A DNA stretch of 22,217 bases from Planctomycetota bacterium (GCA_027622115.1 JAQBZS010000007.1:1-22217); one strand, 5' to 3'; numbered from the stretch's first letter, positions 8,532 to 17,065 are shown. Program-made: numbers and translations. Notes: a model not told the origin generated them from the letters alone.

Positions 8532-10295
8532 GTCGGCGACTTGCTCAATGATTATGAAACGTATCTCGACGACCTGGGTGATTTCGAATTTCAGACCCGT
8601 CAACTCATCAAGGAATCGGACCAATACGCGGCTTACATTGATGAAAACGTGCTGTGGATTCGCAGCACCGACGTACTTTCGCTGGAAGACGTCACGTTGG
8701 CACTGCGCGCGTTCCGCTATTTCTTGGCTCCGGCCAAATGGGGCGAACTGTGGGGTGCGATCAAACAAGCCGTCGTCCACCATCCGTTCTTCAGTGGATT
8801 GGCGGTACTCCTCTGTTTGATCGTCGTGTTCTATGAGCGAAGAATCCGGCGCACGCTGCGGGAACTCGGCCAGATCACCTCGGACGGCGAGTCGACGCGA
8901 TTCCTGCCCACGCTCTACGGCCTCGCGCTCACGGTTGCCGGTGCATCGTTATGGCCCGGACTGTTGGCGTTGATGTCCTGGATGTTGTCGACCGCCCCCA
9001 ACTCAGCACCGTTCGTAGAAGCCGTGGCCACCGCATTGAACGTCACGGCCGTTTCGTTCTGGACACTCGGCGTCTTGCGGCAAACGTGTCGACCGGACGG
9101 GATCGGCGAAGCCCATTTCGGCTGGAACGCCGACGATCTCAAGATCGTGTACAAAAACATGTCTTGGCTCATGCTGTTGGGGTTGCCGATTGTGTTTGCG
9201 GTCGTGCTGATCGATGCGCACGAGGAATCCGCATGGATCGACTCAGCCGGACGATTGCTGTTTGTCGCAATTATGTTGACGTCCAGCGTCATCCTGCGGC
9301 GGATTGTGCATCCTCGGACCGGCGCCTTGCGGCAGACCCTGGAAAACCACCCGTACGGTTGGCTGAATCGACTGCGATTCGTGTGGTATCCACTTTCGAT
9401 TGGCACGCCGCTGGCCTTCGCCGTCCTCGCGATCGTGGGCTACTACTACACGGCTGAGCAACTGACCGAACGACTGACGACGACTGTGTGGCTAGCGCTG
9501 GGCCTGTTTCTGGTGCAGGCCCTCGTGAGTCGTTGGGCGCGCATCGCCGACAACCGCTTGCAGTCGGAATTGGCCGCCCAAGCCGCCGCGGCGGTCGCCG
9601 ACCAAGCAGCGACACCCGAAACTCTTGGCGAATCGGAAGCCCCCGGTGAATCGATTGCTGAAAACGAATTCTCGCCGTCGTTGCAGGAGCCGCGCGGAAA
9701 TCCGTTGTGGTCCCCAGAAGTCCCGGCGGTCGCGCAAACCGACCCGCCCGTCGTCGTGGCGGAATTACGACCGGACGAACCGCAGACTTCCAACAACGCG
9801 CATCAAATGCGGGCGTTGGTTCAGGGAGTCATGTTGCTGTGTTTCGTGCTGGGCAGTTGGTCCATTTGGTCCAACGTGCTACCCGCATTGGGCATCCTGG
9901 ATCGAGTCGAACTTTGGAGCACGACCGTCAGCGTTGCGGAAACCATCGATAACGGTGTCGGGAAGTCCGTCACGCAAATGGTCGACAAGCGAGTGCCGAT
10001 CACGTTGGCTCACATGCTGCTCTGCATGGCCATCATTGCCATCACGATCGCATCGGCCAAAAACGTGCCGGGGCTGATGGAAAGCCTCTGTGGATTCGCC
10101 GCACGATCCGCGAATCGTCGTGACCAGTATCCGTGGTCCGCTTACAGCGATTGTCGCATGATCAACGGTACCATCGCCAAAATCCCTACGTCCGGTCTGC
10201 CCCATCGTTCTCTTACAATGCAACGGTGCTTAGATCTCAAGCGGTCGACTTGCGTCGTCGATGCTAACCTTGCCCAGAAATGGATGCACTGGTGA
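8532..10295 (+). pseudogene. MscK/MscM-like channel, membrane part without channel domain
   Basis: This continues the upstream reading frame after the TAA; the first in-frame start-like codon is TTG 8541. A short periplasmic segment is followed by about nine hydrophobic helices, for example FFSGLAVLLCLIVVFY, LYGLALTVAGASLW, WLMLLGLPIVFAVVLI, LAFAVLAIVGYYYTA, VQGVMLLCFVLGSWSIW and ITLAHMLLCMAIIAITIASA. They match the layout of the MscS_TM region. An Ala/Pro/Glu-rich loop lies near codons 335-415. The likeness stops at about 10090, after KNVPGLME, exactly where the pore helix and cytosolic MscS channel domain should begin. The remaining 68 codons resemble nothing. The gene therefore lacks its conducting part as well as having a nonsense codon. 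Confidence 0.75.
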
Positions 10296-10328
10296 CCGTG
10301 TTGAATTTAATCGAAGGATGGAGGGGGC

Positions 10329-11687
10329 ATGATCTTGAGAATCCGGTTTCTACTATTGATGTCGTGTTGCCTGCTTACGGCAACCAATCTTCTTCGCGCG
10401 CAAAGTCCGAGCGACATTCCGTGCGATGCAGATTGTCTGCCGAAACTCAGCGAGGAACTCAAGGCCGACCCGATGGACTGCTGCGGCACCGGCTACGAGC
10501 AAGAAACGTGGTGGGCAGGCTTAATGGAAGGCAAGAAGACGCTCTTTAGCGGACTCAATGAACAGCTTAAGCCATTGGGGATCTCGGTCGGCGGCTATAT
10601 GCTGCATGGAGTCAACACGACATCCGACGACCCCACGAACCCGCCCAGTGGATTCGGCAATCTGCCGGCTGCCGGACTTGTGTATCGCTCGGACGACTAT
10701 CAATTGAATCGAATCCTATTGTCGGCATCCCGCAAACCTCAGCCGTTCATCGGTGGTTGGAATCTCGGTGGTGTCGTAACCATGATGTACGGTTCCGATT
10801 ATTTCGCCCTGCAATCACGCGGGCTCGAAGCGGAAGGGGATTTTAGCAACAATTGGAATTCCGACAGCGGTTCCGGACTTCTGGGCCGAGCACTTATGGG
10901 CGTTGCCATGCCCAACCTTTACGCCTTGGCCGTCAAGGATGATGTGTCTGTCAAATTGGGTCACTTTTTTCACCCAGGCGGTCTGGAGCAATTCGAATCA
11001 CTTGGAACCGGCATCGCATATTCCGCAACGTATTCATCCTCTTTCGTAGCATTCCGTTTCGTGACGGGCATGGAAACCGAATGGAAAGCGAATGAGCAAA
11101 CCACTGTGTTGGGCGGCTTTCACCGCGGGCGCCGCAATTGGGGAGACAACAATAATCACTTGAACGGCTTCGGCGGATTTCGATGGAAGTCCTGCGATAA
11201 GAAAACCGAGTTTGCGTATATCATGGACATTGGGGCCGAAGACAACGCAGGCAACAATCAACAGTATGTGCAGAGCATCGTGGCCTCGCAAAAACTAGCT
11301 GATAAGCTGACGTACATGATTCACTCGGACTATGGTTATGTTGAAAACGAAGGCATCAATCGTTCGTCGGCACAATTCTTAAGTTTCGTTAATTACATAT
11401 TCTACGACTTAAACAAGAAATGGGTTGTCGGTTGCCGCTATGAAGTGTTTGACGACATGGGCGGTACACGCGTGATCCCCCGACCCGGCTTCCCGGCGCA
11501 GGCACCTGGTATCTGGCAACAATTCGCAATCGGTGCCGTGTATAAGATGACTCCGGACGTATGGCTCCGCTGGGGACTTCGGTGGGACTGGTTCAATCCC
11601 GATGGCCCCGCCCCGGCCGGTCCGTTCAACGAGGGCAAGAAGCGAGACCAAACGATGCTGTTCATGGCGATGCAGATTACGTTGTAA
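10329..11687 (+). CDS. BBP2-like outer-membrane beta-barrel protein
   Basis: This 452-residue protein is probably a porin-like outer-membrane barrel. A signal peptide spans residues 1-25 (IRFLLLMSCCLLTATNLLRAQ). A Cys-rich mature N-terminus follows (CDADC, DCCG). The rest alternates Gly/aromatic beta strands, such as GISVGGYMLHGVN, GWNLGGVVTMMYGSDYFALQ, VKLGHFFHPGGLEQF and WVVGCRYEVFDDMGG, and ends in the C-terminal strand TMLFMAMQITL. This fits the putative beta-barrel porin-2 (BBP2, OmpL-like) family common in planctomycetes. Substrate is unknown. GGAGG lies 4 nt before the ATG. By eye the gene is more AT-rich than its neighbours (TTAAGTTTCGTTAATTACAT near 11380), which may mean it arrived separately. 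It begins 34 bases after the broken channel frame ends. Confidence 0.8.
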   Translation: MILRIRFLLLMSCCLLTATNLLRAQSPSDIPCDADCLPKLSEELKADPMDCCGTGYEQETWWAGLMEGKKTLFSGLNEQLKPLGISVGGYMLHGVNTTSDDPTNPPSGFGNLPAAGLVYRSDDYQLNRILLSASRKPQPFIGGWNLGGVVTMMYGSDYFALQSRGLEAEGDFSNNWNSDSGSGLLGRALMGVAMPNLYALAVKDDVSVKLGHFFHPGGLEQFESLGTGIAYSATYSSSFVAFRFVTGMETEWKANEQTTVLGGFHRGRRNWGDNNNHLNGFGGFRWKSCDKKTEFAYIMDIGAEDNAGNNQQYVQSIVASQKLADKLTYMIHSDYGYVENEGINRSSAQFLSFVNYIFYDLNKKWVVGCRYEVFDDMGGTRVIPRPGFPAQAPGIWQQFAIGAVYKMTPDVWLRWGLRWDWFNPDGPAPAGPFNEGKKRDQTMLFMAMQITL

Positions 11688-11758
11688 GCATTGCAAGTGT
11701 GTCGAAACGCTTGGGAAGTCGGGGCCTGCTCGGTTTGCGGCCCGTTCGCTTTGATGCG

Positions 11759-11799
11759 GTCGACCGTCGCCTGCCAAAAGAATTGCGGCGGCGGTCGAC
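11759..11799. terminator. Bidirectional hairpin between convergent genes
   Basis: GTCGACCGTCGCC (11759-11771) pairs with GGCGGCGGTCGAC (11787-11799), with one T-G wobble and a 15-nt loop. It sits midway between the converging BBP2-like and kinase genes. No T-run follows on either strand, so it may act as a Rho-independent-like structure or simply protect 3' ends. Confidence 0.45.
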
Positions 11800-11809
11800 A
11801 TCATCCGCG

Positions 11810-12700
11810 CTAGCCGCCCGCTCCCACGCGGTCTTTTACTTTCATCAGTTGACGCTTCATTTCGGCGATCGACTGCCAACGATCGTCCGGGTTGGTGGCC
11901 AACCCCTTCATGATCGTCGTTTCAAGATCGGCATCGATATTCGGCACATATTGGCTGATCTTCTTCGGCGGATGATTGATGTGTTGCACGACCGCATCGA
12001 GCGTGCGGGCTGCTTCCCACGGAAACTGCTGCGTGTACATTTCGAAACACGTCACCGCAAAGGAAAACACGTCTAAACGCTGGTCGGTGGATTGCCGTTT
12101 CACAAGTTCCGGAGCCATGTAGTTGGCGGTGCCGGTACGGTTTCCCGGTCGGCGGTATTCCGGCGTGTTCGGGACGACCAGGCCGAAGTCGATCAGCTTG
12201 ACCACGTTGTCACTGGACACCATCACATTTCGCGGACAGATATCGCGGTGGATCCAATCCGCGTTGTGAAACTGTTCGATACCCTCGGCCAATTGGATCA
12301 TGAAATCCAGACGATGAGCTTTCATCGTGTCGTTCTGCATGTCCACGAAAAAACTCAGCCCCGCGCCATCGACGAATTCCATGACCAAGAACTGCTCCTT
12401 GGCTTTGGTGAGCCCGTGCTCCAAAGTCTCGACAATATTCTTGTGCTTGAGTTGAACGGCGATCTCGCCTTCCGTCGGCTTTTCCAGCCCCTTGAAGCGG
12501 GCTTCGAGCTTTTCGGTCTTCTCTTTGTCGAGCACTTTCACGGCCACGATCCGGCCGGTTCGCGAATCGCGGGCCTTCCATACTTTCGACATGCTGCCCT
12601 GACCGACGCGGCTCATCAGATCGAACCGTTTTGTCAGGTCGATCTTTTCCAGCCTGCCGTTGTTCTTGTTTGACCCGAATAGGTCCTTCAGAAACTTCAT
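11810..12700 (-). CDS. Cytosolic Ser/Thr protein kinase with unusual catalytic loop
   Basis: This 296-residue Hanks-type kinase consists almost only of the kinase domain, with no membrane segment or sensor region. The glycine loop is at 32-40 (VGQGSMSKV), ATP lysine K55 in VAVKVL, the helix-C glutamate near E79, catalytic HRD at 151-153, DFG at 171-173 and APE at 196-198. The catalytic loop reads HRDICPRN. The usual HRDxKPxN lysine is cysteine, but an arginine stands two residues later, as in receptor tyrosine kinases (HRDLAARN). It could therefore still be active. I chose the ATG at 12698-12700; an in-frame TTG at 12724 would add eight residues. It is last in a same-strand series with rpe and accD. 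Its target cannot be inferred. Confidence 0.88.
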   Translation of the reverse strand: MKFLKDLFGSNKNNGRLEKIDLTKRFDLMSRVGQGSMSKVWKARDSRTGRIVAVKVLDKEKTEKLEARFKGLEKPTEGEIAVQLKHKNIVETLEHGLTKAKEQFLVMEFVDGAGLSFFVDMQNDTMKAHRLDFMIQLAEGIEQFHNADWIHRDICPRNVMVSSDNVVKLIDFGLVVPNTPEYRRPGNRTGTANYMAPELVKRQSTDQRLDVFSFAVTCFEMYTQQFPWEAARTLDAVVQHINHPPKKISQYVPNIDADLETTIMKGLATNPDDRWQSIAEMKRQLMKVKDRVGAGG

Positions 12701-12821
12701 GGTCAACCAACACGCTTTAGGCAATCCGGCTATTCGGCCCGAACAGACGGTGATGAGGTTTGCTGGTCTTGGTGGCCGGGCGGTTCAATTCTCGGGCACA
12801 GACGATGACAAGTCGCCGATC

Positions 12822-13673
12822 TCACATTTCGCAATAATCGATGATGCGGGCAATCTCGGAACGCAAGTCCTTGCGGTGAACGATCCGATCGACAAATCCG
12901 TGCTTCAAGAGAAACTCGCTCGTTTGAAATCCCGGCGGCAAATCAATCTTGACCGTGGATTTGACCACCCGCGGACCCGCGAAACCAATGAGCGCTCGCG
13001 GTTCGGCGATCACCACGTCCCCCAATGACGCAAAACTGGCGGCGACGCCACCCATCGTGGGATTGGTCATCACCGAGATGAACAAGCCGCCTGCTTGGTT
13101 GTAGCGTGCCAGCGCGGCAGACGTCTTGCCCATTTGCATCAACGACAGAATACCCTCGTGCATCCGCGCCCCGCCGCCGGAACCGCTGACGATTACCAGC
13201 GGCAGTTTCATCCGCGTCGCTTGTTCAATCGTCCGAGTCAATTTCTCGCCCACAACGGATCCCATGCTGCCCATGATGAACGCGGAATCCGTCAGTCCGA
13301 ACATCAACGGACGACCGCGCATATAACCTCGACCGACCACGCAGGCTTCACTGAGGCCCGTCTTTTTCTGTTCCTCGACGAGCCGATCCTTGTACGGCTT
13401 CTTGTCGGCGAACAGCAGCGGATCAAGCGGCATGATGTTTTCGAAAAGCGGCTCGAAGCTGTCCGTATCGAGCAGTTGTTCAATCCGTGTGGCGGCCGAC
13501 ACATAAAAGTGATGGTCGCATTCCGGGCAAACGTTCAGGGCCTTTTCCACGTGCTTGCTGAACACGGTGGCTTTGCAGCCGTCGCATCGCAGCCACATAC
13601 CCTCCGGCACGCCTCGCTTCTGCGACGCGGCTTGAACGCCTGAATCGATTTGTGGTTTCTCCACCGAACTCAT
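12822..13673 (-). CDS. accD: Acetyl-CoA carboxylase carboxyltransferase subunit beta
   Basis: AccD pairs with AccA to transfer the carboxyl group from biotin to acetyl-CoA, making malonyl-CoA for fatty-acid synthesis in the cytoplasm. From the ATG at 13671-13673 it is 283 residues, the usual length. The N-terminal zinc ribbon is intact (C30, C33, C49, C52 in LRCDGCKA and VCPECDHH). The crotonase-fold core shows VIVSGSGGGARMHEGI, TNPTMGGVAASFA and IGFAGPRVV, then LPPGFQTSEFLLKHGFVD near the end, all family hallmarks. An open extension to 13766 adds 31 unlikely residues. accA is not in the window. It lies between a pseudo-phosphatase gene and a kinase gene on the same strand. Confidence 0.96.
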   Translation of the reverse strand: MSSVEKPQIDSGVQAASQKRGVPEGMWLRCDGCKATVFSKHVEKALNVCPECDHHFYVSAATRIEQLLDTDSFEPLFENIMPLDPLLFADKKPYKDRLVEEQKKTGLSEACVVGRGYMRGRPLMFGLTDSAFIMGSMGSVVGEKLTRTIEQATRMKLPLVIVSGSGGGARMHEGILSLMQMGKTSAALARYNQAGGLFISVMTNPTMGGVAASFASLGDVVIAEPRALIGFAGPRVVKSTVKIDLPPGFQTSEFLLKHGFVDRIVHRKDLRSEIARIIDYCEM

Positions 13674-13762
13674 GGTTCTCGGTGTCTCCCAAAGGGGGCC
13701 TTGCCTTACGAATACAACAAGCGACGGGTATGGAACTTCGATTTCCGACGTGTCGGCACGAC

Positions 13763-14419
13763 TCAATGCCTGCCGTTGCCCGAACCGTTCGGCGTCGGAT
13801 CGGCGTGACCATTTCCGGCGGGTTTCGACTCGGCCCCGTTCCCGTTTCCGTTCTTAGCGCCACCGACGACAACGTACTCGACTAAGCGACTCTCGTCACA
13901 GCAACATTGTGATTTGAACGTGGGATGATCTTCGCCTTCGACGACGCACCGCACCAGTGTGGCCATTGGTTCCGAGACGACGACCGCGAAGCTTCGTTTC
14001 TTCTTCAGCGGCTTATGAATCGCCTTGCGAGCGCGTTCCATCACGTCGCCGACCATTTCGCCTTCGGGCGGGCACACCGTGCCGGGTGATTCCTGCCACT
14101 GCTTGTAGACTTTGGCGAATTTTCGCCGCACGTCTTCCTCGGGCAGCCCTTCCCACAGCCCTTGCCGCAGGTTTCGCAATCCGTCCGTTTCTTTCACGCG
14201 GACTCCCAAAGCCGCGCCGATCGCCGCCGCCGTGCTGCGTGACGGCTCGCTGGGATCGCTGTAGATCAATTCGAGCGGGACATGACGAAGTTGTTCGACG
14301 ATGCGGCTGACTTGCTGCGTACCTCGATCATTCAGAGGTACGCCCAGCGAACCCTTAATCCGGTGTTGGTCGTCAAAGTCCGTGTGACCTGGGCGAACCA
14401 GCACAACATGATCCGACAT
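13763..14419 (-). CDS. Histidine-phosphatase-fold protein lacking catalytic residues
   Basis: The 218 residues follow the phosphoglycerate-mutase/histidine phosphatase plan: VVLVRPGHTDFDDQHRIKG, GVPLNDRGTQQV, LIYSDPSEPSRSTAAAIG, LRNLRQGLWEGLPEEDV and SFAVVVSEPMATLV. The key residues are changed. The catalytic RHG is RPG (P10), the second SHG histidine is SEP (E150), and the LRE acid is LRN. It is therefore probably a non-catalytic phosphatase-like protein that binds a ligand or partner. The C-terminal 30 residues are a Gly/Asn/Pro-rich tail. I start it at the ATG 14417-14419, where the fold begins; the frame is open to an ATG at 14548 without a ribosome site. It lies between rpe and accD. Confidence 0.8.
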   Translation of the reverse strand: MSDHVVLVRPGHTDFDDQHRIKGSLGVPLNDRGTQQVSRIVEQLRHVPLELIYSDPSEPSRSTAAAIGAALGVRVKETDGLRNLRQGLWEGLPEEDVRRKFAKVYKQWQESPGTVCPPEGEMVGDVMERARKAIHKPLKKKRSFAVVVSEPMATLVRCVVEGEDHPTFKSQCCCDESRLVEYVVVGGAKNGNGNGAESKPAGNGHADPTPNGSGNGRH

Positions 14420-14599
14420 AACTAAGCTTTCAAAAACGCGAGACTCGCCTGCCGCGTGTGACCGATCGGTGCTGAGAACGACGCAGCGTAATCCGTTGTG
14501 GGCGATATCTTCCGATGGAACTGAAAACCGTTCCAGTCGAGTTTTCATTGTTCGAGAATTGTCTGAATGTCCCGATCCGTGAGCACAAGAATTCGGGAG

Positions 14600-15301
14600 T
14601 CAAACTGTTCTAGCGGCTCCGCTGGCAAGTTCCACAAGTTGGCGAATCGCGGCACGATAGTCATGAGCATCAAAAATCGCACTCCCCGCGACAAAAATAT
14701 CGGCGCCGGCCGCGGCGGTCCGAGCAATCGTCGCTTCGCCAATGCCTCCATCCACCGACACGAGTTTCTCGGATCCGACCAGTTGGCGAAGCTGGGCAAT
14801 CTTGGGAATGGCATCCGGAATAAAGGATTGTCCGCCGAACCCCGGCTCGACACTCATCACCAGGACGAGATCGCAATCGTCAAGATACGGTAGCAGTTTC
14901 GAAACGGGAGTCCCCGGATTCAGCGCCAACCCGCAACCCACATCCGCGCTTTTGATTCGCTGCAACAGAGACGTGGGGTCCGGGACGGCTTCGATGTGGA
15001 TGGTGATCAGGTCGCAACCCGCGTCGATGTAGTCGTCGAGGAAGCGATCAGGATTCGAAATCATCAAGTGTGCGTCGAACGGATGATCCGTCATCGTCCG
15101 CAGCGAATTGATGACCATCGGCCCATAGGACAGATTGGGCACAAAATGTCCGTCCATGACATCCAAGTGGAAAACCGCTGCGTCAGCATCGGCCAGCAAC
15201 TGCATCTCGCGGTGCATGTTGCCGAAATCGCATTTCAGCATCGACGGGGCAATTACCGGAGCGGCTGCGCGAAGACGTTCCAGTACGGACGATCGGTTCA
15301 T
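14600..15301 (-). CDS. rpe: Ribulose-phosphate 3-epimerase
   Basis: Rpe interconverts ribulose-5-phosphate and xylulose-5-phosphate in the pentose phosphate pathway. The 233-residue TIM barrel is complete and of usual length. It shows VIAPSMLKCDFGNM, the metal-site strand FHLDVMDGHFVPN (H45, D47), DAHLMISNPDRF, the signature VMSVEPGFGGQSFIP and the late acid in LVSVDGGIG, with the phosphate-site AGSAIFDA near the end. The ATG at 15299-15301 fits the family start. An upstream open stretch to 15553 is not needed. It heads a minus-strand series with the pseudo-phosphatase, accD and kinase genes. Confidence 0.95.
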   Translation of the reverse strand: MNRSSVLERLRAAAPVIAPSMLKCDFGNMHREMQLLADADAAVFHLDVMDGHFVPNLSYGPMVINSLRTMTDHPFDAHLMISNPDRFLDDYIDAGCDLITIHIEAVPDPTSLLQRIKSADVGCGLALNPGTPVSKLLPYLDDCDLVLVMSVEPGFGGQSFIPDAIPKIAQLRQLVGSEKLVSVDGGIGEATIARTAAAGADIFVAGSAIFDAHDYRAAIRQLVELASGAARTV

Positions 15302-15546
15302 GAGTGGCTTTGAGGAATGAACTGAGAAATGCGGCACGTCGCCGGGGTTGGATTCATTGTGGTCTTTGCTTGAACCACCGTCCAGCCGATTGCCTGGGCG
15401 GTGGACTGATTCACATCGCGTCCAAGGCCCCGAAAGTTTCCGAAGATTCACGTCAATTCTCGGAATTGTCCGAAATATGAAAAATAAACGTCGGCAGTCG
15501 CGCATCTTTTGCGGCGCGACATTGCATTTTGCGGCAAGGATTCGAG
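15302..15546. promoter_or_regulatory. Divergent promoter region, rpe / anti-sigma-like gene
   Basis: This 245-bp gap must hold the promoters of rpe and of the plus-strand locus that follows. No convincing promoter, operator or RNA gene was recognised. No sigma-factor gene fits into the gap. Confidence 0.3.
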
Positions 15547-16119
15547 ATGACAAGTTCCGAGACTCACTTGAGCGACCTGGATTGGACGGCTTTTCGCTAC
15601 GTCAGCGGCGAGTTGTCTGTGTCCGAGGTCGATTCATTCGAACAGATTTTGGCGGACGATTTGCAGGCAGCTTTGGCGGTGTCCCGCGCGGTGCAGACGA
15701 CGCAAGCCATTCAGTTGACCGTTCCCAAGACCGAACCAGCCGTTCGGTCGGCAATCGTGGTCACGCGTCGCTCGGACGCTGCCTGGCGAAACCGGATCAT
15801 GGTGGTGCTGGCTGCGGCTTGCGTGTTGGTCGTCGCGACCTTGGCGTTCGAGTCATCGGTTCCGCGATCGGATTTGGTCAGCCAGTCGTTTGTGGATTTG
15901 CCGGAAGAGACCGACGCGTATTCAGTGGCCCCGGATGCGGAGTTGGTTGCGTTTTGGGTTGATTCCGAGTCGGCACTTGAGACGGAACTTGCCCCACCGG
16001 AAGTACCGTCGGCAGCCAACGTGCTGGAAGTCCCAGACTGGTTGCTTGCGGCTGTTGACGTCGAGGCTCAACTTGGTGCCCGCGAGCCGGTGAAAGACCA
16101 GCGGCCAACTCACAACTGA
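15547..16119 (+). CDS. Anti-sigma-factor-like single-pass membrane protein
   Basis: This protein is 190 residues from the ATG at 15547, preceded by AAGGA. The cytoplasmic N-terminal segment, DLDWTAFRYVSGELSVSEVD then FEQILADDLQAALAVSRAV, resembles the short helical N-terminus of membrane anti-sigma factors that act on ECF sigma factors. No zinc-binding His/Cys motif is present. One membrane segment spans about residues 83-101 (RIMVVLAAACVLVVATLAF), followed by an acidic extracytoplasmic tail ending LEVPDWLLAAVDVEAQ. No sigma factor gene adjoins it, since rpe diverges upstream, so the partner would have to lie elsewhere. The function is inferred from architecture only. Confidence 0.6.
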   Translation: MTSSETHLSDLDWTAFRYVSGELSVSEVDSFEQILADDLQAALAVSRAVQTTQAIQLTVPKTEPAVRSAIVVTRRSDAAWRNRIMVVLAAACVLVVATLAFESSVPRSDLVSQSFVDLPEETDAYSVAPDAELVAFWVDSESALETELAPPEVPSAANVLEVPDWLLAAVDVEAQLGAREPVKDQRPTHN

Positions 16120-16155
16120 ACTATTCAAAGTTGAACGGTCCAATCAGTCGGATTT

Positions 16156-16893
16156 ATGGCGATCATGTCTAGGCGATTCATGTCACGTTCATTTTCATCA
16201 CTCATCATTCCCGTCGGCTTCGGGTGTGCGGTGGTGATGTGTGTGTTTTCGCCGGGTTTGACTGACGATTCAACAGCTAAGTCGCAGTCCGCTGAGTCGC
16301 GAATCGACAAGACCCCCAAAACTTCCAAGCTGACTTTGGTTTCTGCAGGTGCGGTGACGCCGAGCGACGAGGCGATTGCATTGGACTTTGCTCAGGCTCA
16401 TCACCCGGAATTGGCGGGGCTGGTCATTCGGCTGCAAAAACGGATGCAAAGCCAATACGCCCGCGCGATTCAGGAATTGCATGTGGATGCCACTCGCATC
16501 AACCGGTTGCAGCAGCGGCTTCCCGAACGCTACGACGTGGAATTGAAGATTTGGAAGATTAGTTCGCGGGCACGACTGCTGGCGGCTCGTTTGATTCACG
16601 TCGGCAACGCGAAGGCACGCGAGCAAGGGGAATCGAATCTGAAGCAGTTGCTGCTGGAACTGACGGAAGCGAAAGCAGCCAAGCTGAAACTTGAAGAACA
16701 GCGTCTTGCTTTGCGGCTCGAAACGGTACGCCGTTCCATCGCCTTGATCCAAGATGATTCAGAAGCAGCAGCGGATCGAGAATTGGCTCGATTGAAGCGG
16801 TCGCTGCAGCGTTACAGCAAGACGAAATCCACGACGAAGAATCCTGCCAAGCCCACCGCCAAGCAAGTTTCGACGAAACTCGAAAACAACTGA
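16156..16893 (+). CDS. Exported helical coiled-coil protein of unknown function
   Basis: This 245-residue protein has a signal or anchor segment at about 13-34 (SSLIIPVGFGCAVVMCVFSP). The mature part is nearly all helical and rich in Leu, Ala, Arg, Lys and Glu, for example LVIRLQKRMQSQYARAIQEL and LTEAKAAKLKLEEQRLALRL. The tail is Lys/Thr-rich. It may be a periplasmic helical protein of the sort found next to anti-sigma genes, but no family is recognised. An ATG at 16165 is an alternative start. It follows the anti-sigma-like gene by 36 bases and probably shares its transcript. A long palindrome begins immediately after its stop. Confidence 0.7.
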   Translation: MAIMSRRFMSRSFSSLIIPVGFGCAVVMCVFSPGLTDDSTAKSQSAESRIDKTPKTSKLTLVSAGAVTPSDEAIALDFAQAHHPELAGLVIRLQKRMQSQYARAIQELHVDATRINRLQQRLPERYDVELKIWKISSRARLLAARLIHVGNAKAREQGESNLKQLLLELTEAKAAKLKLEEQRLALRLETVRRSIALIQDDSEAAADRELARLKRSLQRYSKTKSTTKNPAKPTAKQVSTKLENN

Positions 16894-16988
16894 GACCATC
16901 TGAAAAAGCGGGACAGGCACGCACATGTTGAAATTCGGAATTTCATTGGCACAACATGCGGGAGCCTGTCCCGGTTTTTCAGATGGCT
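16894..16988. repeat. 95-bp nested inverted repeat (REP/MITE-like)
   Basis: Outer arms 16896-16918 and 16964-16986 match at 22 of 23 positions (G-G mismatch at 16908/16974). Inside them are a 7-bp stem (CATGTTG 16924-16930 with CAACATG 16952-16958) and a perfect inner palindrome GAAATTC-G-GAATTTC (16930-16944). The three nested palindromes start right after a stop codon. It could end transcription, but the size and nesting look more like a dispersed palindromic element. There is no open frame inside. Confidence 0.75.
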
Positions 16989-17031
16989 CCTAGGCGTCCC
17001 TCCAAGTTCCTACCTGACCGGTCGCAATTCC

Positions 17032-17065
17032 GGCTCTTCCCAAGTGCTTTCACGCCAGAAGAGCC
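17032..17065. other. 8-bp stem-loop in the leader of the DUF1549 gene
   Basis: GGCTCTTC (17032-17039) and GAAGAGCC (17058-17065) are perfect reverse complements with an 18-nt loop. It lies about 90 bases before the DUF1549/DUF1553 start, in the likely 5' leader. No T-run follows. It could be a leader structure or chance. Confidence 0.25.

Noticed and set aside
8329..8820. 163-residue frame spanning the TAA in the channel gene, as evidence of a frameshift
   Set aside because: The genuine frame continues unchanged on both sides of the TAA, so this overlapping frame is a shadow and no frameshift is needed.
14545..14853. 102-residue minus-strand frame overlapping rpe
   Set aside because: It is a shadow within the 3' part of rpe, and the rpe frame carries all family motifs.
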